Positions 1-8,717 of a stretch of DNA of 54,290 nt are shown here, in pieces (within the stretch, counting starts at the first letter, position 1; every line of letters begins with the position of its first letter). Under the pieces are notes generated by a model. It searched no databases and was not told the DNA's origin. It saw only the letters and a list, made by a program, of their open reading frames with translations. A program made the position numbers and the translations under genes. Source of the stretch: Cyanobacteriota bacterium (GTDB lineage Bacteria > Cyanobacteriota > Cyanobacteriia > PCC-6307 > Cyanobiaceae); NCBI GenBank assembly GCA_026389335.1, contig JAPLIB010000019.1, positions 1 to 54,290 on the forward strand. The letters are read 5' to 3'.

Positions 1-316
1 CACCCATGCCGAACAGGTGGTTGGCCAACAGATGGGGGCAATCCGGGATCAGGAGAACAGCCAGCTCAACAGCAGGAAGCCAATGCCGGCCAGGCGTCAA
101 CTAGATGGGTAACAATTTGCATGAGTCAACGCGCCCGCCTATCTAATCGTCGCCGAACAGTTCCGGTTTTGGATGCGCATCTAAAGACCTGCTTCGTTTC
201 TCTTTCTGCTGTGACTGGATGTCGTCTTGCTGTTGTTGTGAGGTGCTTCTGCTTCAGTGGTGATCCATTGGCTGCTGTCCCGCCGATACTTGCGTCATCG
301 CAATTCCTTCTTGTCT
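1..316. other. left edge, no gene supported
   Basis: No convincing coding region was found here. A 67-codon plus-strand frame begins at 121, but it reads as low-quality sequence and overlaps the better gene that follows. The minus strand of the first 100 bases can encode a short hydrophobic stretch, but it has no start codon in frame and runs off the edge, so it may be either a neighbour's end or noise. The promoter of the HpsJ-like gene should lie in the last 100-150 bases, though no clear -35/-10 pair was recognised. Confidence 0.4.
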
Positions 317-1144
317 ATGAATAACGACATTGACTCCCATGATTCAGCTGTTTTTCTGCAATGGGCGGGCTATTCCTTGCTCTTTATCTTTGCTGTAACA
401 GTTGTGATGGAGGTGCTGCCTCTCGCCTTGCTGCAGCCTGCATGGTTGGTTCGATTCAGTGGCAAGATTCTTGGTGGTGGGGTTTTTGCGCTCACTGGGG
501 CTGTATTGCTGGTGATCGCCCTTCGCTTTGATCCTGCGGTGTTGCCGCTGGCTCGCTTTCAAAAGCGTTTGCGCCAGCTGGCTCGGCTGGTGGCGCTTGG
601 GTTTCTGCTCTTGATTCCGTTGCAGATGGTCGCCGGCTTTTTCGTTTTGAAGACTGATGCTCAGGATATTCAGCGGAAACTGACCCGGCTTGAGCAGGCT
701 ACGCAGGTCATCAGCAAGTCCACCACTGAATCTGGTTTGATTAACGGCTTGGCTATGTTGCCAGGCGCTCCAAGGCCTAACGGTCAGAAACTTTCTATAC
801 CTGCTCCGATTGTCAAAGCCCAGGTTTTGGCACAACTCAACCGTCAGATTCCTTTGCTGCAAAATCGTGTCTCCGAGGTCAAAAAGCTGCGGCTTGAGAC
901 TGGCTTGGCGGTGTGGTTCAAGCAGGGCGTGATCAGTGCTGCCTATGCCACGGCCTTTTGGATGTTGGGTTCTGTCCATGGCCAATCGTGGGCTCGCAAT
1001 GGGGGCTATCCAATGCCTATGGCTTCCAGGCCAAATCCGATCTTGGGGTGGAGGCGTCAGAGACGCCGCGATTCCATGACCATACCGCCAGAGTGGCTTG
1101 AAGGTATCGAAGGCACCGAGGCAGCAGACAAGTCAAGCCCTTGA
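317..1144 (+). CDS. HpsJ-like membrane protein
   Basis: A 275-residue membrane protein of the HpsJ-like family, known from cyanobacterial hormogonium-polysaccharide and cyanoexosortase loci. Hydrophobic segments lie at about residues 12-38, 50-69 and 88-111, with a fourth near 215-232. Between the third and fourth is a soluble, coiled-coil-like stretch rich in Leu, Gln and Lys. The ATG at 317 (MNNDIDSHDS) was chosen because the upstream extension to 257 has no membrane-protein character. The tail after the last helix is basic and polar. Family members are thought to support export or anchoring of extracellular polysaccharide or exosortase substrates; that role is inferred. An exosortase gene would be expected nearby but is not visible on this side, and could lie left of the window. 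Regulation is not evident. Confidence 0.65.
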   Translation: MNNDIDSHDSAVFLQWAGYSLLFIFAVTVVMEVLPLALLQPAWLVRFSGKILGGGVFALTGAVLLVIALRFDPAVLPLARFQKRLRQLARLVALGFLLLIPLQMVAGFFVLKTDAQDIQRKLTRLEQATQVISKSTTESGLINGLAMLPGAPRPNGQKLSIPAPIVKAQVLAQLNRQIPLLQNRVSEVKKLRLETGLAVWFKQGVISAAYATAFWMLGSVHGQSWARNGGYPMPMASRPNPILGWRRQRRRDSMTIPPEWLEGIEGTEAADKSSP

Positions 1145-1468
1145 GCGCCAGGCGTCTTGGCCAGGAAGGCGACACGGTGGTGCGTTGGCCCCGGTTAATT
1201 CCTGGCCTTGGCCTGTCATGTTGCATAATTCCAACTCAGCCTAAGGTTTGATCGCAGGTTCTGCTGTTTGACGTGACCTCGTCGATAGCTTCGCCTATTG
1301 CAATACTGTTTTACTGGCTCCTTGCTTTGGTGGACGAGCGTCGCAAACTTGCCACTTTTTATTTTTTAATGTGTTAGGCATTTTGTGGCTCAGGATGCAA
1401 CGTTTTTGGCTGATTGCTTGACCCTTTCTCTGAATACCTTATATTGCTTGGTGATTGATGAATCTTTT
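1145..1468. other. intergenic region, nothing recognised
   Basis: About 320 bases between the HpsJ-like gene and the ribbon-helix-helix gene. The sequence is more AT-rich than most of the window, especially around 1355-1375 where a run of T and A bases occurs. That could be the promoter of the next gene, but no RNA gene, clear terminator hairpin or repeat was seen. Confidence 0.4.
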
Positions 1469-1732
1469 ATGGCCTCTCAAAGGTTCAGGGCTCCTGTGAG
1501 GGTGTCGGCTACAATCCCTTGGATTACTTATGAAAGGCTCATCGCAGAGAGCCAGGGTGATGGGCGTTCTATTAGTAATCTTGCTGCCTTTCTCATTGAG
1601 TCGGCGCTTCAAAGCCGGCTTCCATGCGTACCTGTTCCAGTGGTGGCGGCCCCTGCTTTGCCCCAGCGTGTGACAATTAGGCTACGTCCTGCCAAGGGCG
1701 TGATGAGTGCGCGAGTTGCTCGAGCGGTGTGA
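1469..1732 (+). CDS. ribbon-helix-helix (CopG-like) protein
   Basis: A predicted protein of 87 residues. The N-terminal half follows the ribbon-helix-helix plan: a short basic beta strand (VRVSATIP, about residues 9-16), a helix (WITYERLIAESQGDG) and a second helix (SISNLAAFLIESALQ). RHH proteins bind DNA as dimers through the strand, often as antitoxins or autorepressors. The C-terminal third is basic and Pro/Val-rich. The ATG at 1469 fits the RHH start better than the upstream in-frame start at 1385. No toxin-like partner gene follows, so an antitoxin role is not supported. The assignment rests on pattern only; a conserved cyanobacterial RHH of unknown target is the most that can be said. 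Confidence 0.5.
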   Translation: MASQRFRAPVRVSATIPWITYERLIAESQGDGRSISNLAAFLIESALQSRLPCVPVPVVAAPALPQRVTIRLRPAKGVMSARVARAV

Positions 1733-1857
1733 GATTGTTCTCCTGGCTGTTTTGTTTTTTCGTTCTATTTTCCTTGGCGTAAATAGTTTTCAGTCACTTC
1801 TTCTCTTCCTGGGCGCCATCCCCTGTTTTCTCGTGGCCTCGGCTGGAGTTGTGTCCA

Positions 1858-1989
1858 GTGATTGCTGGTTGGAAGTGGAGTTGGTTCGCAGCCGAGGTGT
1901 TGGGGCGTAAGGTTATCTTGGGCGCTGCTATTGTTGGTTTGTTTGGCTTCTTGGGGCTCTCATTGTCTGGCCTCTTCGCCTCCATTTAG
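1858..1989 (+). CDS. possible tiny membrane ORF (doubtful)
   Basis: A 43-codon frame with a GTG start, ending at the TAG at 1987-1989. It contains a Trp-rich start, a segment AAEVLGRK and then one hydrophobic helix ending in GLFASI. The arrangement faintly recalls one-helix high-light-inducible proteins (AE-x-x-NGR followed by a helix), but the Asn of the motif is missing and the spacing is one residue short. No ribosome binding site is evident. It sits just before the convergent end of the SQR gene. It may be a decayed Hlip-like gene, an unknown small membrane protein or simply noise. Confidence 0.2.
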   Translation: MIAGWKWSWFAAEVLGRKVILGAAIVGLFGFLGLSLSGLFASI

Positions 1990-2016
1990 ACCCCAGAATT
2001 GCCTGAGCTGCACCTT

Positions 2017-3258
2017 TTAGGGAGCCGCTTTGATCAGCCCCGGCATGAAGCGGCGTTCATGCTCATGACCTTTGAGCATGCGATTCCAGTACAGCCAGGG
2101 CAACAGATTCTTCTTCACCAGCCACATGCTGGCACGCTCCTGGGTCGGGTCGAGTGGGAACGACGGCGTCGGTTGGCCCTCATAGTTGAACTCCGCCATG
2201 ATCGCCCGGCCATAGCCGGTGATCAGCGGGCAGCAGGCATAGCCGTCGTAGCGGGCGCTGAGGGGTTGACCATCCAGGAAGGCCAGCAGGTTCGCCACCA
2301 GCACCGGCGCCTGCCCCCGGATTGCGGCAGCGGTTTTGGAGTTGGGCAGCGAGGAGACATCCCCCAGGGAGAAGACATTGGGATAGCGCACATGCTGGGT
2401 GCTGTACTTGTCCACCTCCACCCAGCCCCCGGGCCCCTGCACGGCCAGCGGGCTGGTGGCTACCACTTCAGGCGCTGCCATCGGCGGTGTGACGTGGATC
2501 ATCGCGAAGGGGATCACTTCTTCGCGGCTGCTGTCGCCGTCTTTGACGTCGAACACGGCCTCCTTGCTCGTGGCCCTGATCTCCTTGAGGGTGTGTTGAA
2601 AGCGGGTCTGGATGTTGCGGCGCGCCACCACCTGTTTGAGCGGCTCGGCGAAGGCCGGGATCGCAAAAATTCCCGGGGTGGCGGTGCAGTAAAAGACCGT
2701 CGTTTTCGCTGCTACAGCAGCGGAGCGCTGGAAGACATCGTCCGCCAGATACATGATTTTTTGCGGAGCCCCGGCGCACTTGATCGGTGTCTGGGGGAAG
2801 GTGAACAGGGCGTTTCCCCCCTGGAACTCCCGGATCGTCTTCCAGGTGTAGTCGAGCAGATCCTTGCGGTAGTTGCTGGTGATGCCCTGGGTACCGAGGG
2901 CTTCGGGCAAACCCTTGATCCGGTCCCAGCAGAGCTGGATGCCCGTGGCCACGATCAGCACGTCGTAGCTGAGGCGGGTGCCGGTGCTGGTGGTCACCGT
3001 GCTGGCGGCTGGATCAAAGCTGGCCGCCGCTTCCCGGATCCAGTGCACTCCCGCTGGAATCAGGGACGCTTCGTCACGGCGGGTCTGCTCCAGGCTGAAA
3101 ACGCCAGCTCCGACCAGGGTCCAGCCCGGTTGGTAGTAGTGATCCGTCGCGGGCTCCAGGATGGCGACCTCCAACTGGGGCCGGGCCCGCTTCAGCTGAC
3201 TGGCTGTTGTCAGCCCCGCTGCACCGCCGCCGACAATCAGGATCTGGTGATGGGCCAT
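2017..3258 (-). CDS. sqr: sulfide:quinone oxidoreductase (FAD-dependent)
   Basis: A 413-residue flavoprotein of the sulfide:quinone oxidoreductase family, which oxidises sulfide and passes the electrons to membrane quinone. Residues 6-16 (ILIVGGGAAGL) form the N-terminal FAD-binding Rossmann loop. IVATGIQL near 102-109 is the second nucleotide-binding strand. The KCAGAPQK motif holds Cys161, one of the two cysteines expected in type II-like enzymes; the second is in ACCPLITGYG (Cys342/343). GDVSSLPNSKT at 299-309 is the C-terminal FAD motif. The length is normal for the family, and the ATG at 3258 opens directly into the Rossmann motif. There is no signal peptide; these are peripheral membrane proteins. 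Its neighbour downstream is the sulfate transport island, so a role in sulfide detoxification or sulfur assimilation is likely. Activity on sulfide rather than another reduced sulfur donor is inferred. Confidence 0.88.
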   Translation of the reverse strand: MAHHQILIVGGGAAGLTTASQLKRARPQLEVAILEPATDHYYQPGWTLVGAGVFSLEQTRRDEASLIPAGVHWIREAAASFDPAASTVTTSTGTRLSYDVLIVATGIQLCWDRIKGLPEALGTQGITSNYRKDLLDYTWKTIREFQGGNALFTFPQTPIKCAGAPQKIMYLADDVFQRSAAVAAKTTVFYCTATPGIFAIPAFAEPLKQVVARRNIQTRFQHTLKEIRATSKEAVFDVKDGDSSREEVIPFAMIHVTPPMAAPEVVATSPLAVQGPGGWVEVDKYSTQHVRYPNVFSLGDVSSLPNSKTAAAIRGQAPVLVANLLAFLDGQPLSARYDGYACCPLITGYGRAIMAEFNYEGQPTPSFPLDPTQERASMWLVKKNLLPWLYWNRMLKGHEHERRFMPGLIKAAP

Positions 3259-3480
3259 GGAGCCGTGTCGCCGCGAAGGTTGGTTTCTATTCCTTGGATC
3301 TACACCCGCATCTGCTTGCCGTCAGCATCGGTGTGCATCTTCTGGCGAACCGTCAGCGGCGCTGGCCCTGCCCTGTCTTGGCGCTGCGGAGGTGGCGATC
3401 CCACTGTTAAGGCCTGCAGCGGCGGCGAATCAGCCAGCGACGCAGCTCCCACACTGAAGCCATCCCCAGCCTGGTTTCCC

Positions 3481-3696
3481 ATGTTCCTCACACTCCATCA
3501 ACACGAAACCGAAGGGGCTGTGGTTGAGGTGCTTGATCTGAAACAGCTGGTGGACCCGTTTGCCCCAGCGGTGCAGGCGCGCATGCACAACGGTGAGGAG
3601 CTGCAGGAACCCCATCACTTCAGCAAGGCTGAGCTCACCTTTCCCTCCGGTGAAGCCCTACCGCGCTGCTGGGTGGATGCCCAGTACCGGGGCTGA
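3481..3696 (+). CDS. conserved small cyanobacterial protein
   Basis: A 71-residue acidic protein starting MFLTLHQHETEGAVVEVLDL and ending near LPRCWVDAQYRG. It resembles, from memory, a small conserved protein of Synechococcus and Prochlorococcus with the same opening, a central GEELQE segment and an FPSGEALPRCW ending. No catalytic motif, membrane segment or signal peptide is visible. Its ATG at 3481 lies inside a much longer open frame whose upstream part is only antisense to the SQR gene. It is divergent from SQR, with about 220 bases between them. The function is unknown, and database labels for this family are not reliable. Confidence 0.6.
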   Translation: MFLTLHQHETEGAVVEVLDLKQLVDPFAPAVQARMHNGEELQEPHHFSKAELTFPSGEALPRCWVDAQYRG

Positions 3697-3946
3697 GGGC
3701 CGCCTTGGCGCCCGTGGCGGCCCGTGGCAAGGCCTCGGATGTAAGCGCGCCCGCTTCCGCTCCAGCAGTGCACGCGCAACCCTGGCTTTCGCTCTGGAAC
3801 TGCGCGATGGGTGGAGAGCGAAGATTCAGGATCGCGTCGCAGGGCTCGATTTGCTCTGATAGAGAGCTGCAGCCATCGCCATGAGAGCAGGGTCTGGCGG
3901 GCAGGGGCCATGGGTTTTTCTGGCGAGGTCTTGGCGGTGCAGGGGC

Positions 3947-4852
3947 TCAGCCCTCCTGATCGAGCCGGGCCGCCTTTTTGTCGCGCTCCAGCAGTTGCTC
4001 CACCAGCAGCTTGAGCAGCAGCGACACGATCGCCACCCCCCCCAGCACCATGGCGGCTCCAAAGGCCAGCTCCGTCTGGTACTGCTTGTAGGCGTCTTCA
4101 ACAAACAGTGGCAGGGTCTGGGTTTCGGCGCGGATGTTGCCGCTGACCACCGAGACGGCGCCGAACTCTCCCAGGGCCCGGGCGGTGGTGAGAATCAGGC
4201 CATAGAGCGCCGCCCAGCGCACCGAGGGCAGGGTGACTTTCCAGAACACCTGCCAATCGGTGGCACCAAGGGTCTTGGCGGCCTCCTCCTGTTCCCAGCC
4301 TTCCTCTTCCAGCAGCGGGATCACCTCCCGGGCCATGAACGGGAAGGTGACGATGATCGTGGCCAGCACGATGCCTGGCCAGGAAAAGATGATCTTCCAG
4401 CCGAGGCTGTTGATCACCGGCGCCAGCAGGCCGTGGCTGGGGCTGTAGAGCAGCACCAGCATCAGACCGACCACCACCGGTGAGATCGAGAACGGCAGAT
4501 CGATGATGCTGAGCAGCAGAGCCTTGCCGCGAAAGCGCCGCCGGGCGATCGCCGTGGCGGCCGCCAGGCCGAACACGGTGTTGCAGGGCACGGCGATGGC
4601 GGTGACGATCAAGGTGAGCTTCAGGGCTGAGAGCAGCTCCTCGGACTGGAAATTGGCCAGGAACACCCCCAGCCCCTTGGCGAAGGCCTGCACCACCACC
4701 GCCAGGGCTGGCAGCAGGATCACCACACCCACGTAGAGGCAGGCGGTGATCGGGATCAGCTCCGGCAGCCAATTGCGATCGCTGAGGTTGAACGACGGCT
4801 TCACCCAGCGGGGCGGCTTGATGTCGCGCAGGGGCGGGATGGTGAAGGCCAT
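3947..4852 (-). CDS. cysW: sulfate/thiosulfate ABC permease CysW
   Basis: A 301-residue inner-membrane permease of the sulfate/thiosulfate ABC importer. It has about six hydrophobic segments, the first at roughly residues 35-58. The permease EAA loop, where the ATPase docks, reads EEAAKTLGATDWQVFWKVTLP near 190-210. It pairs with cysT, transcribed just upstream on the same strand with a 62-base gap. Together with CysA and the SbpA proteins it would import sulfate or thiosulfate from the periplasm. The start at 4852 is an ATG with no better alternative. The C-terminal tail is charged (ERDKKAARLDQEG). CysW is distinguished from CysT by the motif set and by gene order, which follows the usual T-W order. 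Confidence 0.9.
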   Translation of the reverse strand: MAFTIPPLRDIKPPRWVKPSFNLSDRNWLPELIPITACLYVGVVILLPALAVVVQAFAKGLGVFLANFQSEELLSALKLTLIVTAIAVPCNTVFGLAAATAIARRRFRGKALLLSIIDLPFSISPVVVGLMLVLLYSPSHGLLAPVINSLGWKIIFSWPGIVLATIIVTFPFMAREVIPLLEEEGWEQEEAAKTLGATDWQVFWKVTLPSVRWAALYGLILTTARALGEFGAVSVVSGNIRAETQTLPLFVEDAYKQYQTELAFGAAMVLGGVAIVSLLLKLLVEQLLERDKKAARLDQEG

Positions 4853-4914
4853 GGTTGAGATGGGATGGAAGGCTTACGGGTGGCGACGAGGTGAAAGACG
4901 ATTGGAGGCGTGGA

Positions 4915-5772
4915 TTAATTGCTGCCCTCGGAGCCCTGGTAGCGCTGACCCCAGACCTGCAGCAGATTGATCAGCAGCAGGCTGATCAGCGAGAAGATCA
5001 GCATGACGCTGCCGATCACGGTGGCGGCTTCAAAGTCGTATTCCTCCAGTTTCTGCACGATCAGGGTGGGAGTGATCAGATCGCGGAAGGGCACGTTGCT
5101 GGAAATCATCACCACCGAGCCGTACTCGCCCACGGCCCGGCTGTAGCCCTGGGCCACACCGCCGAGGATGGCGGGCATCAGCTGGGGCAGCACGACCCGG
5201 AAAAACGTCTGCATCGGACTGGCCCCCAGGCTCCAGGCGGCCTCCTCCTGTTCCTTCTCCAGGGAACGCAGCACCGGCTCCACCGTGCGCACCACGAAGG
5301 GCAGGGAGATGAACACCATCGCGACTCCGACCCCCACCACGGTGAACGACACCTTGAGGCCGAACAGCTGCATCAGCGGCTTGCCCAGCCAGCCCTCCGG
5401 TCCATAGACAAATGACAGGGCCAGGCCGGCCACGGCGGTGGGCAGGGCAAAGGGGAGGTCGATCAGGGAATCGAGCAGGCGCTGGCCGGGGAAGCGCCTG
5501 CGGATCAGGGCCCAGGCCACCAGCAGGCCGAACACCCCATTGACAAGGCTGGCCAGGGCCGCCACACCGAAACTCACCTTGTAGGCGGCGAGCGCCTCGG
5601 GGGTGGTGGCCAGCTCCCAGAAGCTCTGGGGGCCGACGCCGGCGGCCTTGAGCAACATGCCGGCCAGGGGCAGGAAGAGCACCAGTACCAGGTAGGCCCA
5701 GGTGAAGCGCCACGGCCAGCTAGGCAGTCTCAGCCGAAACCAACCTGGCAGGCGGGGCTGAGCAACGGCCAT
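4915..5772 (-). CDS. cysT: sulfate/thiosulfate ABC permease CysT
   Basis: A permease of 285 residues, first gene of the minus-strand cysT-cysW pair. Hydrophobic segments begin at about residue 24, and the EAA loop EEAAWSLGASPMQTFFRVVLP is clear in the second half. SLIDLPFALPTAVAGLALSF is a characteristic CysT stretch. The ATG at 5772 was chosen; a TTG at 5784 is also in frame and would add MSSA. The gene is divergent from cysA, so transporter expression must come from two promoters facing away from each other in the 170-base gap, whereas many cyanobacteria keep the ATPase in the same operon. Confidence 0.9.
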   Translation of the reverse strand: MAVAQPRLPGWFRLRLPSWPWRFTWAYLVLVLFLPLAGMLLKAAGVGPQSFWELATTPEALAAYKVSFGVAALASLVNGVFGLLVAWALIRRRFPGQRLLDSLIDLPFALPTAVAGLALSFVYGPEGWLGKPLMQLFGLKVSFTVVGVGVAMVFISLPFVVRTVEPVLRSLEKEQEEAAWSLGASPMQTFFRVVLPQLMPAILGGVAQGYSRAVGEYGSVVMISSNVPFRDLITPTLIVQKLEEYDFEAATVIGSVMLIFSLISLLLINLLQVWGQRYQGSEGSN

Positions 5773-5943
5773 GGCAGAACTCAAGCTTGAACCCTGAAGC
5801 TACCATCATGTACCGGTTGATTGGCCGGTTTTACGGCGTGCTTCCGTGTTTAATGGATGGACGCGTGGTGTTGCTCCGTGGCGGCGGCTGGGGGAGCAGG
5901 CGATTCGTGTCAGTGATCACAATGGGGCAAACGGTCTGAGTCG
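5773..5943. promoter_or_regulatory. divergent cysT / cysA control region
   Basis: This 171-base gap must hold the promoters of both cysT (leftward) and cysA (rightward). Two short perfect palindromes are visible: TCAAGCTTGA at 5781-5790 next to the cysT start, and GTGATCAC at 5913-5920, about 24 bases before the cysA ATG. The latter resembles the inner part of a Crp-type half-site pair, though without the full TGTGA-N6-TCACA form. Candidate regulators are the Crp-family and Rrf2 proteins encoded further along the island. No binding site is proven. Confidence 0.4.
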
Positions 5944-6981
5944 ATGGGTATCCGCGTCGCCAACGTCAGCAAGAACTTCGGTGACTTCCGCGCCGTTGAC
6001 AATGTCAGCGTCGATGTGGAGACCGGCTCCCTGGTGGCGCTGCTGGGTCCCTCTGGTTCGGGCAAGAGCACCCTGCTGCGCTTGATCGCTGGCCTGGAAG
6101 AGACCGACAGCGGCCGCATCTGGATCACCGGCGAAGAGGCCACCGAGCGCTCGGTGCAGGACCGGCAGGTGGGATTTGTGTTTCAGCACTTCGCCCTGTT
6201 CAAGCACCGAACCGTGCGCCAGAACGTGGCCTTCGGCCTCGAGTTGCGGCGCTGGAAGAAGGAGCCGATCCGCCGCCGGGTGGACGAACTGCTGGAACTG
6301 GTGCAACTGCAGGGCTATGGCGGGCGCTATCCCTCCCAGCTTTCCGGCGGGCAGCGCCAGCGGGTGGCCCTGGCCCGGGCCCTGGCTGTGCAGCCGCGGG
6401 TGCTGCTGCTGGATGAACCCTTCAGCGCTCTGGACGCCAAGGTGCGCAAGGAGCTGCGGGCCTGGCTGCGCAATCTGCACAGCGAGATGCATGTCACCAC
6501 CGTGATCGTCACCCATGACCAGGAGGAGGCCATGGAGGTGGCCGATCGCATCGTGGTGATGAACGAAGGCCGGATTGAGCAGATCGGCTCTCCGGCCGAG
6601 ATCTACGACCATCCGGCCAGCCCCTTTGTGATGAGCTTTGTCGGTGCGGTGAACGTTCTGCCCCAGGGGGCTCTGCCCCAGCATGGGATGGCCGATGGCT
6701 TCAGGCCCGGCGCTGCGGCCCAGGGCGACGGCCAGATCTTCATTCGCCCCCACGATGTGGAGGTGTTCGCCAGCCCCCAGGCCGGCAGTGTGCCGGCCCG
6801 CTTGAAACGCCTCACCCACATGGGCCGCGATCTTCAGGCCGAGCTGCAGCTGGACAGCGGCGAGGTGCTGGTGGCCCAGTTCCCCAGGGAGCAGATCAAC
6901 TACAGCGAGATCCGGGTGGGTGACGAGCTGCATGTGATCAGTCGCCAGGTGCGTACGTTTGTGCCGGACTATGCGATCTGA
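5944..6981 (+). CDS. cysA: sulfate ABC transporter ATPase CysA
   Basis: The ATP-hydrolysing subunit of the sulfate/thiosulfate importer, 345 residues. The Walker A motif GPSGSGKST is at 35-43, the signature LSGGQRQR at 133-140, Walker B LLLDEP at 154-159, and the switch histidine is His191 (VTHDQEEA). The region after about 240 is the TOBE-like regulatory domain typical of CysA and MalK relatives (FIRPHDVEV). The ATG at 5944 opens directly with the beta strand of the ABC domain. It is divergent from cysT-cysW and followed by an Rrf2 regulator about 200 bases on. The protein is complete, with all catalytic motifs intact. Confidence 0.93.
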   Translation: MGIRVANVSKNFGDFRAVDNVSVDVETGSLVALLGPSGSGKSTLLRLIAGLEETDSGRIWITGEEATERSVQDRQVGFVFQHFALFKHRTVRQNVAFGLELRRWKKEPIRRRVDELLELVQLQGYGGRYPSQLSGGQRQRVALARALAVQPRVLLLDEPFSALDAKVRKELRAWLRNLHSEMHVTTVIVTHDQEEAMEVADRIVVMNEGRIEQIGSPAEIYDHPASPFVMSFVGAVNVLPQGALPQHGMADGFRPGAAAQGDGQIFIRPHDVEVFASPQAGSVPARLKRLTHMGRDLQAELQLDSGEVLVAQFPREQINYSEIRVGDELHVISRQVRTFVPDYAI

Positions 6982-7178
6982 TCGGCCTCCCAATCTGCGT
7001 GCACCAAGGGGCTGATACAGAGATCCGGTTCGCCTCCTGGACGGCAGAAAAAAAGGGGGGGTCCAAGACTGAGCCGTGATCAACAAAAGACGGTATGCCG
7101 AGCGGAAAAGCGGTGCTAGGCTTGATGGGTTCAGGTCGCGTCGATCGCTTGCGTTCGGGGCGGCATGGCGGATGCTCC

Positions 7179-7577
7179 GTGTTTTCGACCACATTTCGCT
7201 ACGCCTTGATCAGCTTGATGGAGCTGTCGCGCAGTCAGGGGCTGAGGCAGGCCAGCACGATTGCCAGCCAGTTCAACCTCTCTCCGCACTACCTCTGTGT
7301 TGTGCTCAGAGAATTGCGTAGGCTCGGACTGGTTGATAGCCAGAAGGGCAAGCATGGCGGCTATCGGCTCACCTGCGAGCTCGAGCAGGTGAATCTGCTG
7401 ACCCTCTATCGGTCGCTGCCGGGTTCCAGTGATGCAGACGACATTGAGTCGGAACGCCGTCTAGGCGCAGGTGTCGCTGAAATTTGGTTGCAGCAGGTGG
7501 CAGAACGCTGGTGCAAGGAGCTGGCTTCCACCTCCCTGGCCGATCTTCAGGGCCAGGAATTCAGCGGCGATTCCTGA
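7179..7577 (+). CDS. Rrf2-family transcription regulator
   Basis: A 132-residue Rrf2-type DNA-binding protein. The winged helix spans about residues 1-65: FSTTFRYALISLMEL, then the recognition region TIASQFNLSPHYLCVVLREL, then the wing GKHGGYRLT. The GTG at 7179 places the protein start at the usual Rrf2 position (VFSTTFRYA), and GGCGGA just upstream may serve as ribosome binding site. Three cysteines are present (YLC, LTC, RWC), but not in the IscR-type iron-sulfur spacing. Rrf2 members such as CymR control sulfur and cysteine metabolism, so the position beside cysA suggests a sulfur-responsive role; that is inference. The reading frame after residue 120 is close to a one-base shift from an open frame that continues to 7740, so the original protein may have been longer. 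Confidence 0.82.
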   Translation: MFSTTFRYALISLMELSRSQGLRQASTIASQFNLSPHYLCVVLRELRRLGLVDSQKGKHGGYRLTCELEQVNLLTLYRSLPGSSDADDIESERRLGAGVAEIWLQQVAERWCKELASTSLADLQGQEFSGDS

Positions 7578-7740
7578 GTTCATCGGGCTTGCTCTCCTTG
7601 ATGATCCAGCCATCGCTGCCCTTCGTCAACGCTCCGACGCGTCAGCAGCGCCAGGTCAGCCGCTGGATTGGCTGAACAAGGGAGAGCAGGCCCCACCCGC
7701 ACCTTCCTCGGCTGTGCCGATGCCGCCGCCCCCTAAGGCG
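7570..7740 (+). pseudogene. 5' part of ORF interrupted by IS66 island
   Basis: An open frame with protein-like composition (for example LDWLNKGEQAPPAP and MPPPPKA) lies just after, and one frame off from, the Rrf2 gene. It runs straight into the left end of the IS66 composite at 7741. Joining base 7740 to base 10704 continues the same frame as LWDRIISGGIRL and a stop at 10740-10742. No good start codon for this frame was found downstream of the Rrf2 stop, so it may be the C-terminal tail of the Rrf2 gene separated by a one-base frameshift, or a separate overlapping gene. The segment's start is therefore arbitrary. Confidence 0.4.
7730..7740. repeat. left direct repeat of IS66 composite
   Basis: The 11-mer CCCCTAAGGCG ends exactly where the left terminal inverted repeat of the composite begins. 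The identical 11-mer occurs at 10693-10703, immediately outside the right terminal repeat. The two most likely represent a target-site duplication made when the whole 7741-10692 unit inserted. IS66 elements usually duplicate 8 bp, so the 11-bp length is unusual and might include a few chance matches. Confidence 0.65.
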
Positions 7741-7837
7741 TACCCGTTCAGGGGCAGGTACAGCACGCGGCAAACTTCGTCTCTACTGAACGCTTGACGG
7801 CGTCCTGATTTCCGCTTACATCTCTAGCAGAGACTGC

Positions 7838-8596
7838 TTGCGCTGGGCGCCCCTGCTGCTGGCATTGCCAACGCACTCTGGTTGTCGTGGTCAGCCGATG
7901 CCAGAGAGTTCATCCTGGCTCAGCAGGAACAGATCGAGCAGTTCGCTGTTGGGCTCGTCCTATGCCGGCACTGTGGTGAGCGATCGCTTTTCTGTCTACA
8001 ATCATCTGCCGGTGATGCAAAGGCAGCTGTACAGGGCACACTTGATCCGTGATCTCAACGCCATTACAGGCCGCCAAGGGGCCAGCGGTGAAATCGGAGC
8101 AGAGTTTCTGGTGCTGTAGCAGCAGATGTTTGTGCAGTGGCACCAGTGGAAGGACGACGCGATCGACTGGGATCAGTGCCAGCAAAGCTGCCGGCCGCTC
8201 TGTCAGCAGTTCGAGGGCATACTGCAACAGGTGGTGGATCTTGGCTATGCGCGAAAGGAGCGAACACCATGGGACCAGACCGTGCGCACCAGCCAGCAAC
8301 TCTTACATTGCCAAGAAGCCCTCCAGATCTTCCTGGCGATTCACCAGGGCATCGAATCCACTAACAATGCCGCCGAGAGAGCACTGCGCCAAGCGGTGAT
8401 TCAGTGCAAAATCAGCCTTGGTGTCCAGTCCGCCAGCGCTGCCATCTGCCGCAGCCAACTGTTCACGCTCATCCCCAACTTGTAGCAATAGAGCAGGGAT
8501 ATCTGGCGGTTTCTCGAGCAGGCCTGGATTGTCCATCACCGCACTGGCGTGATGCTCTCATGCCGGATCCTTGAGTTCATGAGCATAAACTACTGA
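7838..8596 (+). pseudogene. IS66 transposase remnant, copy A
   Basis: The C-terminal half of an IS66-family transposase. Recognisable pieces are GTVVSDRFSVYNHLPVMQRQ, with a DDE-type Asp; the central WHQWKDDAIDW region; NNAAERALRQAV, with the catalytic Glu; and the ending DIWRFLEQAWIVHHRTGV. All lie in a single frame broken by three stop codons: TAG at 8117-8119, TAG at 8483-8485 and TAG at 8489-8491. The N-terminal half is missing; the sequence between the left terminal repeat and about 7950 does not resemble the transposase start. The gene is dead. It gives the same tail as copy B at 10516-10596. Confidence 0.8.
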
Positions 8597-8717
8597 TCAG
8601 ATCTCCCTCGTGACGAGGCGTGATCCGGGGAGAAATGGCGCTTTTCATCGTCCCACACTCTGAACGCGTACCTCACCCAAGGCGGCGCCGAGCAGCCGGC
8701 ATGGCCGTGGTCCATTG

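Noticed and set aside
121-324. 67-codon plus-strand frame at the left edge
   Set aside because: No recognisable domain, overlaps the HpsJ-like gene start and has Cys/Val-rich random-looking content.
1999-3480. Long plus-strand open frame of over 490 codons opposite the SQR gene
   Set aside because: It is the antisense of a strongly recognised FAD enzyme in GC-rich DNA and has a His/Arg/Gly-rich composition; only its last 71 codons (from 3481) look real.
5917-7194. 425-codon minus-strand frame over cysA
   Set aside because: Antisense shadow of cysA, His/Gln/Leu-rich with no domain.
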